NCBI GenBank assembly: GCA_964458015.1
Contig: CAYWGR010000189.1
Coordinates: forward strand, 1-10,997
Direction: 5' to 3'
DNA from: CAYWGR01 sp964458015
Lineage (GTDB): Bacteria > Planctomycetota > Planctomycetia > Pirellulales > Thermoguttaceae
DNA length: 10,997 nucleotides
The position numbers and the translations under genes were made by a program. Below are positions 5,759-10,997 of this stretch, piece by piece. Under the pieces are notes generated by a model. The model saw nothing but the letters and a program-made list of their open reading frames with translations, was not told the origin of the DNA and did not search any database. The number at the start of each line of letters is the position of its first letter. Within the stretch, counting starts at the first letter, position 1.

Positions 5759-5790
5759 CCATAAGTCGCTATAGTGCAAACGACTTATGG
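5759..5790. promoter_or_regulatory. Perfect 10-bp inverted repeat
   Basis: CCATAAGTCG (5759-5768) and CGACTTATGG (5781-5790) are perfect reverse complements with a 12-base spacer, roughly two helical turns centre to centre. The repeat lies about 100 bases upstream of the 170-aa gene and at the left edge of the first ~155-bp repeat. It could be a dimeric operator for the cluster or the terminus of the repeated element. Confidence 0.45.
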
Positions 5791-5937
5791 AAATCTCGGA
5801 AAACGCCTTGTTTTCGAGGACGAAATCACATGGTCGCGGGTTTGATCCCAAAACTGGCTTGAAAGCGGGACCCAGGGTGGCACGACGGCATCCAGGAAAG
5901 GGGCCGGGCACGCCCGGCGGCGCGTACCGGGACCAGC
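5777..5937. repeat. ~155-bp imperfect repeat, copy 1
   Basis: This stretch aligns almost without gaps to 5948-6100. Both copies start CAAACGACT and share an ACGACGGCATCC core with similar spacing of the flanking GGG, CACG and CGGCG blocks. I judge roughly 60-65% identity by eye. Reading frames through it look like spillover from composition, not genes. It ends at the run of N. Confidence 0.6.
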
Positions 5938-5947
5938 NNNNNNNNNN
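5938..5947. other. Assembly gap (10 N)
   Basis: Ten consecutive N lie exactly between the two repeat copies. The true length is unknown; a gap at this spot suggests that further repeat copies could not be assembled. Confidence 0.95.
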
Positions 5948-6100
5948 CAAACGACTGAGGGAATGCTCGCCAACCGCCTGGTGTTCGCGCCCTAAACACC
6001 TTGGCCGCGCTTTGAAGCCAAACGCTGGCTCCAACGCGCGACCATAGGTGCAACGACGGCATCCTGAAAAGGGACCGTACACGAACGGCGGCGATTCCAG
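5948..6100. repeat. ~155-bp imperfect repeat, copy 2
   Basis: The direct-orientation partner of 5777-5937. It begins CAAACGACT immediately after the N run and carries ACGACGGCATCC at the corresponding place. No coding content or transposase is seen. With copy 1 and the palindromes to the right it makes up most of the gene-free stretch 5656-6277. Confidence 0.6.
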
Positions 6101-6182
6101 TGAACATCTAATACGGTTTTTAATTGAGAACCGTGCTGATTTTGCCCATCTTGACGTTCCATCCGTTCGGCCATTCGCTTGA

Positions 6183-6247
6183 GTGCCACTGGCTCTGCCA
6201 GTGCGGGATTCCATGCAGCGGCCAACACTGGCATAGCCAGCGGGCAC
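6183..6247. repeat. Inverted pair of short palindromes (REPIN-like)
   Basis: Element a (6183-6207) contains CACTGGC-TCT-GCCAGTG, a perfect 7-bp stem. Element b (6223-6247), read on the other strand, is GTGCC-CGCTGGC-TAT-GCCAGTG, the same design with one mismatch region. The two face each other across a 15-base spacer. Each has the form of a REP element, and an inverted REP pair is the REPIN arrangement. It lies 31 bases after the transporter stop and may also help end that transcript. Confidence 0.55.
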
Positions 6248-6277
6248 GCACTGAAAAATCCCCAATAGCGTGAATCA

Positions 6278-7174
6278 CTACACGAGCATCGCAATGCCCA
6301 CGATGGCAATGACCGCGCCGAAAAAGGCACGAGGGCTGATCTTCTCGTGGTAGAGAAAAATGCTGAACGGCATGATGATGATCGGCATGGTGGCAATAAT
6401 GGTCGAGACCACGCCGACGGGAGCATATTGTAGCGAAATCATGTTGAAGATAATGCCGGCGAAAGGACCGACCAGAGCGCCTCCGGCGAGGATCAACATC
6501 GCGCGGCCGTGGCAAAACGTGGCCGTGATTGCCGGCCATCGCCGCCAAAACGTGATGATAATCACATAACACGGCAGGGACGACATAACCCGGATCAGCG
6601 TAGCCCCCACGGGATCCTGGAAATTCCCGAGCCCCTCTTTCGACAAAACATAGCCGATGGCATGGGCCAAGGCGGCCGTGGCGGCCAGCAAAACGCCGCG
6701 CAGTCGATGCCGCCGGTCATGCGGCTGGGCATCGTCGGGCTGTTCAAGCACCACCCAAACTACGCCGGTCAAGGTCACCCCCATCGCGATCCAGTGTCGC
6801 ACCAACATGACGTCGCCCAGAAAGATCCGGGAAATCACCGCCGCAATGGGAGGCGCCAGCGAAAATATCAGCAACGATAAACGCGGGCCAATCAACAGGA
6901 ACGACTTGATCAAACACAAATCGCAAACACAGAGCCCTGCCATCCCCGAAATGCCGAGAACAAACCAGATAGGCAACGTGGCATCGCCGGGCAACCATTG
7001 CCCATGCACCAGACGCTTGTAGAGCAGCAGCAGAAACGCGGCCATCACGAGTCGAATGAAACTGACGGCCAAGGCCCCGACATATTTGCCCGCCGAGGTC
7101 CATGCCAAGGCTGAAAATGTCCAGAAGATCGCCGTAGCCAGGGCGGCCAGTTCGCCGATTTGAAGTTCGGACAT
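6278..7174 (-). CDS. EamA/DMT-family transporter
   Basis: A 298-aa inner-membrane protein of the drug/metabolite transporter superfamily, with two EamA repeats and about ten hydrophobic helices, the normal size for the group. Members export or import small metabolites such as amino acids, purines or other polar compounds; the substrate cannot be read from sequence. The start at 7174 is set by GAGGAG 9 bases upstream and by the typical N-terminus leading into the first helix (ATAIFWTFSALAW). A charged cytoplasmic loop (QPDDAQPHDRRHRLRG, about residues 144-159) separates the two repeats. The second repeat has APVGVVSTIIATMPIIIMP followed by HEKISPRAFFGA, the usual end of an EamA domain. It is divergent from the lyase gene across 80 bases and may share regulation with it. 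Confidence 0.88.
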   Translation of the reverse strand: MSELQIGELAALATAIFWTFSALAWTSAGKYVGALAVSFIRLVMAAFLLLLYKRLVHGQWLPGDATLPIWFVLGISGMAGLCVCDLCLIKSFLLIGPRLSLLIFSLAPPIAAVISRIFLGDVMLVRHWIAMGVTLTGVVWVVLEQPDDAQPHDRRHRLRGVLLAATAALAHAIGYVLSKEGLGNFQDPVGATLIRVMSSLPCYVIIITFWRRWPAITATFCHGRAMLILAGGALVGPFAGIIFNMISLQYAPVGVVSTIIATMPIIIMPFSIFLYHEKISPRAFFGAVIAIVGIAMLV

Positions 7175-7193
7175 GCGGCGGATCTCCTCGGGA

Positions 7194-7222
7194 TGGTCAA
7201 TCGAATTGGTTGATGGTACAAT
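7194..7222 (+). promoter_or_regulatory. Probable promoter of the lyase gene
   Basis: TGGTCA (7194-7199, 4 of 6 to -35) and TACAAT (7217-7222, 5 of 6 to -10) are separated by 17 bases. Transcription would start near 7229, leaving a leader of about 26 bases that contains the AGGAG ribosome site at 7243-7247. Confidence 0.4.
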
Positions 7223-7254
7223 GCCCTCTCTACTCGTGCAACAGGAGACCACGC

Positions 7255-8115
7255 ATGTCCACGCGCGTTCATCGTATTTTGGACCAGGTCGGCTCGATTG
7301 CTTTCCCGGGCGTTTACGACACCCTCTCCGCAAAACTCGCCAAGCAAACCGGCTTTCCGATGGCGTTCATCTCCGGCTATTCCGTGGCGGCCACCGCCAT
7401 CGGCGAACCCGATATGGGGCTTCTGACGCAAACCGAAATGATCGACCAGGCGCGGCGCGTCTGCAACAGCGTCGATATCCCCATCATCGTCGATGCCGAC
7501 ACTGGCTACGGCAACCCGCTGAACGTCTACCGCACCGTCAACGAACTCATCGACGCCGGCGCGGCAGGCTGTTTCCTGGAAGATCAAGTATGGCCCAAGA
7601 AATGCGGCCACATGCGCAACAAGCGCGTTATCGACCGCGACGAATACGTGCAAAAAATCCGCGCGGCGGTCGAGGCACGCGGCTCGGCCGACTTCTTCAT
7701 CGTCGCGCGCACCGATTCGCTCGCACCGGTGGGAATCGACGAGGCCGTCGCTCGCGTCACCGCGGCACGCGAGGCAGGAGCCGACGCCAGTTTCGTCGAA
7801 GCGCCGCCTTCCTTGGAACTTCTCGCCGAAATCGGCCGCCGAGTGCCGAAGCCGATGGTTGCCAACATGCTGGAAGGCGGAAAAACGCCCGTCTTACCGC
7901 GAGAACAACTCGCCGACATGGGCTTTCAACTCATTTTGTATCCACTGACCGCTCTTTATGCCGTCGCTCGCGCTATCGAAACGATCTACAAAAAACTCCG
8001 CGCCGACGGCACCACCTTGGGCGAAGAGCATCGGCTGATGACCTTCAGCGAATTCAACGCCTTGATCGGCGTAGACGAAAAATACGCCCTCGCCGAACGA
8101 TTCGGCGTGCAGTAA
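7255..8115 (+). CDS. Isocitrate lyase/PEP mutase superfamily lyase
   Basis: A 286-aa TIM-barrel enzyme of the isocitrate lyase/PEP mutase superfamily, of the size of 2-methylisocitrate lyase and 2,3-dimethylmalate lyase. AGGAG 7 bases upstream fixes ATG at 7255. Visible motifs: an N-terminal FPGVYDTLSAKLA block, FISGYSVAAT, the metal-binding DADTGYGN (80-87), and EDQVWPKKCGH (109-119). The KKCGH loop with C117 is the hallmark of the C-C lyase branch, where the Cys acts as general acid/base; true PEP mutases lack it. A C-C bond-cleaving lyase acting on a substituted malate or citrate-like acid is therefore more likely than phosphonate chemistry, though such proteins are often named carboxyvinyl-carboxyphosphonate phosphorylmutase. 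The C-terminal part (MTFSEFNALIGVDEKYALAE) is typical of this subgroup. No methylcitrate-cycle genes are nearby, so the substrate stays open. Confidence 0.88.
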   Translation: MSTRVHRILDQVGSIAFPGVYDTLSAKLAKQTGFPMAFISGYSVAATAIGEPDMGLLTQTEMIDQARRVCNSVDIPIIVDADTGYGNPLNVYRTVNELIDAGAAGCFLEDQVWPKKCGHMRNKRVIDRDEYVQKIRAAVEARGSADFFIVARTDSLAPVGIDEAVARVTAAREAGADASFVEAPPSLELLAEIGRRVPKPMVANMLEGGKTPVLPREQLADMGFQLILYPLTALYAVARAIETIYKKLRADGTTLGEEHRLMTFSEFNALIGVDEKYALAERFGVQ

Positions 8116-8116
8116 A

Positions 8117-8134
8117 AAGATTGTAGAAAATCTT
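8117..8134 (+). terminator. Weak AT-rich hairpin after the lyase gene
   Basis: AAGATT and AATCTT form a 6-bp stem with a 6-base loop starting two bases past the stop codon, followed by CTTCG instead of a U-run. It may be a poor terminator or RNA end element. Confidence 0.25.
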
Positions 8135-8248
8135 CTTCGACAGAGAACAGCCGTGTACGACAGTATGTTGACTGAATATCTGGCTGTATGCTGGCAACAT
8201 ATTGTTCGTTGACGTATCCCCATTTTCTGAATATTGGGAGTTATTCCT

Positions 8249-10807
8249 ATGACACGCTCTAGGAAAATCAGCGATGGGTCTTTTTTTCGAGTTCATGCCT
8301 GTCTCTTGGCGACGATATTCCTTTCCCCACAATTATCTCTGTCGGCAGGGCCGGCAGAAAAAATCGATCCGGCCGAAGTGCAGCGGAAGATCGACTCGCT
8401 GGCCGTTCCCGACGAAACCGCCCCCTATGACCAGCGGCCAATAAATTGGCTCGCCCAGCGGCGCAATCAAATCCTTCCGCAGCTAATCGCCGCTTTAGAC
8501 AGCAAGCAACCCAGAGTTGCGCAAGAATGCCTGCTTATTCTAAAAAATGTTTCTCCGAGCAAGGAACTGACCGACGCCTTGATCGCGAAAGCGAGTGACG
8601 AACAGAGCCCGCTGCGCTACGAGGCTCTGCTACAACTCGAACCATCGGCCGCCGATCCCCGCGTTATCAAGTTATTCGATCAAGTCAGCGTCCAGGATCA
8701 GAAGTTTCCCGACCGTCTCGCCAGAGCCCGCTGGGCTTGGCTTGCAGGGCATAAAGATCGAGCCGTCGAAATACTCCGCCCTTGCTTCGATGAATCCGCA
8801 AAAGAGCGTTGGGAAACCTACAAGGTAATCCGTCTCCTGGGCGAAATCCGTGAGCCCGGAAGCGTAAAACTGCTCGAACCGATAGCCGCCGGCAATCATT
8901 GGGAAATGGCTGCCGAGGCCTATCTGGCGTTATCGAAAATCGACCCCGAGCATCATGGTTTGACCGAGAATCAAAAACGTCTTATGAAGGAATGGCGTAG
9001 TTTCAAGGAGGAGTGCAAGCATTTTAAGCAGCGGATGGATAATTTGGCAAAACTAAATTTCGAGGAGCTGCGTCCCTACGTCATGCAGATGTTGCGTAAT
9101 GAGGATTACAACGCCCCGCGCGCCGCGTTATGGATCTTGGCCGCTTGGAAAGACAAGACTGCTTTGCCGCAAATTCGCGATCTGCTTTATCGGAAAAGGT
9201 TATTTTGGACGAGAGATGCGGTTGCCGCCTATCTGACCATCGAAAATAGCCCGCGGACCCGGCAAGATGTCCTCAACATGCTCGATAAAATAGGGCATTT
9301 TGCCAGCGAAGATATCTTGCGTGGCATCGTAGAGGCGGAAATCCCGCTTAAAAGCAAGGTGGCATTGCTTCGTGCTGTGGGAGACCGAATAAAATCGCCC
9401 CAGGCCATCGCCAATTCACTGTGGATACAACAGAATGGCGACAGCAATTGCCGCGACATCATTATCCCCTTGATGGATTCCGAAACCGACCTGCAAGCCT
9501 TGGGCCGCTACTGTGAACTTGCGGCCAAAGACCCGGAAAAACAAATGGGCCCCCAAGTTCGTCGAGCGATGCAACGGCTTACGAACGATCCGAAAATCGA
9601 CGCATTGCCGGGACCGACACGGTCGATTTTGAACGCCGTTGCGGTCTATGAGCTGAAAGACCTTGCTCCCGATGTCAAAAAGCTGATGGCTTCTCGCAAT
9701 CCAATCATTCGTGCAGCCGCCCAGGCGACCGGCGCCAAGCTGGGCATTCCGGGCGCGATGCAAAAACTGGTTGCCCAATTAAGTTCTGAAGATCAAAACA
9801 CTCGCAAATCAGCGGCCGAGGCACTGTGCAACCTGATGCCGACCGATGAGGCGGAAAGGGCCGCTCGTGAAGAGGCCGCTCTGGCTCACTTGGGCAAACC
9901 TTCCGAAGATTACGCACTCCGCATATTGGCGACCTGCGGCCGCGAGAAAACCGCCAAGGCATTGGAGCCGATCCTCGATGATCCCAATGTTCTCCGAGCG
10001 GTTTATGCCGCCTGGGTGCTGGCGCAACTGCCCGACAAGACAGCATCGCAAAAAGGCTTGCGCCGCGTGGCGATTTTCGGTCTGTTTCACCACAACAGTT
10101 ATCAGGCCGGCGATGGAATTGATTTTACGATGGCGCCCGACCTGAGGTTCCATCAAGTTACCATGAGGCTCAATCCCGATCCTAAGATGTACTCTCATGG
10201 CGAAGGGCCGGTGCGCATTCCCCAGCCGTGGCTTGTTCCTTTTCCTTGGGATGATGCCGAACAGCAGTATGCGATTCGATCCTATCGCTTGACGGAAGGT
10301 GGGAGCGAAGGCTATCAACAAATTAGGTCAAATGTCGATTTTCTGTATTATTGGCCGCCTAACTCGACAACGATGGACCAGACGCATTTGCCGCTCTTAA
10401 AGGAAATGGCTACCCACGATTCCCATATCCATCGCGTCATTGTCCAAGGGCAACGGGTCGCCCATTTCTACATTCGCCAAATCGCGGCCCAACGAATAGC
10501 CGCCATTACCAAGGAAAAAGCAACCTATCTTGGATTAAACGGCGAGACGCTCGACAGCGCAGCGTATCCCCAGCCTTACAAAGATCAGAATCAACTGCTG
10601 GCTCGCTACATCGTCGATCGGGTTCAGAACGCCAGGCTTTCCGACAAGCCCCAAAGCAGCGACCAATGGGATAGAATCGGAGCCTATGCTGCTCTGGTTC
10701 GTCATCTCAAGGAGCAATTTGGCGCAGAGGTTTTCGAGGCGATCCGCCGTGAGGGCGAACGGCGGAACATCGACGTAGCCAAACTCCTACCGCCCAAAAA
10801 TTCGTAA
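8249..10807 (+). CDS. Secreted HEAT-repeat protein with a distinct C-terminal domain
   Basis: An 852-aa protein predicted to be exported. ATG at 8249 is set by GGGAG 8 bases upstream; the in-frame TTG at 8234 overlaps that site. Residues 1-33 form a signal peptide (basic start, ACLLATIFLSPQLSLSA). From about 50 to 605 the chain is a succession of paired helices with HEAT-like spacing (for example PLRYEALLQL, PRAALWILAAW, NTRKSAAEALCNLM, VLRAVYAAWVLAQL), an elongated scaffold used for protein binding. Residues from about 615 to 852 are different: a GDGIDFTMAPDLRFH segment, a Pro/Trp-rich stretch (PQPWLVPFPWDD), an aromatic block (FLYYWPPN), and a final helical part. No catalytic motif was recognised there. 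The gene stands alone, with 133 bases before it and palindromic DNA after it. Partner and role are unknown. Confidence 0.82.
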   Translation: MTRSRKISDGSFFRVHACLLATIFLSPQLSLSAGPAEKIDPAEVQRKIDSLAVPDETAPYDQRPINWLAQRRNQILPQLIAALDSKQPRVAQECLLILKNVSPSKELTDALIAKASDEQSPLRYEALLQLEPSAADPRVIKLFDQVSVQDQKFPDRLARARWAWLAGHKDRAVEILRPCFDESAKERWETYKVIRLLGEIREPGSVKLLEPIAAGNHWEMAAEAYLALSKIDPEHHGLTENQKRLMKEWRSFKEECKHFKQRMDNLAKLNFEELRPYVMQMLRNEDYNAPRAALWILAAWKDKTALPQIRDLLYRKRLFWTRDAVAAYLTIENSPRTRQDVLNMLDKIGHFASEDILRGIVEAEIPLKSKVALLRAVGDRIKSPQAIANSLWIQQNGDSNCRDIIIPLMDSETDLQALGRYCELAAKDPEKQMGPQVRRAMQRLTNDPKIDALPGPTRSILNAVAVYELKDLAPDVKKLMASRNPIIRAAAQATGAKLGIPGAMQKLVAQLSSEDQNTRKSAAEALCNLMPTDEAERAAREEAALAHLGKPSEDYALRILATCGREKTAKALEPILDDPNVLRAVYAAWVLAQLPDKTASQKGLRRVAIFGLFHHNSYQAGDGIDFTMAPDLRFHQVTMRLNPDPKMYSHGEGPVRIPQPWLVPFPWDDAEQQYAIRSYRLTEGGSEGYQQIRSNVDFLYYWPPNSTTMDQTHLPLLKEMATHDSHIHRVIVQGQRVAHFYIRQIAAQRIAAITKEKATYLGLNGETLDSAAYPQPYKDQNQLLARYIVDRVQNARLSDKPQSSDQWDRIGAYAALVRHLKEQFGAEVFEAIRREGERRNIDVAKLLPPKNS

Positions 10808-10841
10808 TCGCATGTAGCAGCCGTGTGCAGTAAAAGATTAT

Positions 10842-10917
10842 GGCGGTTTGTCCGCAGACCGCAAAAAAGACAATAGTTTAGCGGCCGCCGGCACGGCGGC
10901 CCTATTGCCAAACCGCC
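10842..10917. repeat. Nested palindromic element downstream of the HEAT gene
   Basis: Three dyads are nested: GGCGGTTTG (10842-10850) with CAAACCGCC (10909-10917); CAATAG (10871-10876) with CTATTG (10902-10907); and GGCCGCCG (10883-10890) with CGGCGGCC (10894-10901) around a 3-base loop. All can pair at once, giving one long interrupted stem. There is no U-run. It resembles a small non-coding mobile or REP-type element and could also stabilise the HEAT transcript's 3' end. Confidence 0.5.
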
Positions 10918-10958
10918 GTACCTGTGGCAGCTAAACGACACAGAATTCTTCGCAAAAT

Positions 10959-10986
10959 GGCGGGCCGTCGCTTCGCTTGACCCGCC
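10959..10986. repeat. REP-like GC palindrome
   Basis: GGCGGG (10959-10964) pairs with CCCGCC (10981-10986) around a 16-base interior containing TCGCTTCGCTTGA. The design matches short extragenic palindromes scattered in many GC-rich genomes. The window ends just after it, and no gene starts in 10808-10997. Confidence 0.5.
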
Positions 10987-10997
10987 CTACGCTTTTC

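Noticed and set aside
5723..6265. Long minus-strand frame through the repeats and the N run
   Set aside because: It crosses undetermined bases and diverged non-coding repeats, and the start has no ribosome site. Not a supportable gene.
7173..8126. 317-codon plus-strand frame overlapping the lyase
   Set aside because: Extremely Arg-rich shadow of the lyase, which has all its family motifs in the other frame.
8209..8237. TTGACG and TATTGG as a promoter for the HEAT gene
   Set aside because: The -10 match is poor and overlaps the ribosome site, so transcription would start too close to the ATG for that site to be used.

Overview
The window looks like chromosome of a Planctomycetota bacterium, perhaps the Pirellulales side, at moderate confidence. 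The evidence is indirect: moderately high GC, short lineage-restricted membrane proteins, a large secreted HEAT-repeat protein, mixed strong and absent Shine-Dalgarno sequences, and many interspersed palindromes. No rRNA, tRNA, CRISPR array, transposase or phage gene was recognised.

Layout. (1) 1-1100: a plus-strand ureohydrolase of the agmatinase/arginase family, closed by a strong bidirectional terminator at 1058-1096. (2) 1122-5655: a cluster of eight genes, all on the minus strand and none assigned to a known family. Transcription would run from high to low coordinates: a soluble 170-aa alpha/beta protein, a 65-aa acidic protein, a type I membrane protein (TM-B), a 77-aa protein, a 67-aa acidic protein, a type I membrane protein (TM-A), a larger type I membrane protein (TM-C), and a 189-aa single-pass protein whose middle looks frame-shifted. 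The two acidic proteins are homologous to each other, and TM-A and TM-B are homologous to each other, so the cluster holds a duplicated two-gene cassette. TM-C shares the cytoplasmic tail. (3) 5656-6277: a gene-free, repeat-rich stretch with a perfect 10-bp inverted repeat, two diverged copies of a ~155-bp repeat on either side of a 10-N assembly gap, and an inverted pair of short palindromes resembling a REPIN. (4) 6278-8115: a minus-strand EamA/DMT transporter diverging from a plus-strand isocitrate lyase/PEP mutase superfamily lyase across an 80-bp shared promoter region. (5) 8249-10807: a secreted 852-aa HEAT-repeat protein with a distinct C-terminal domain. (6) 10808-10997: palindromic, REP-like DNA.

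How the genes may work together. The ureohydrolase, transporter, lyase and HEAT protein look like independent housekeeping or accessory functions; only the transporter/lyase pair hints at a shared metabolite. The 1122-5655 cluster is the candidate for an undescribed system. It encodes no recognisable catalytic protein. It has several related single-pass proteins with short Asp/Trp-rich extracytoplasmic heads and conserved basic cytoplasmic tails, plus small acidic partners. That fits an envelope-associated assembly or signalling complex, but this is inference from architecture only.
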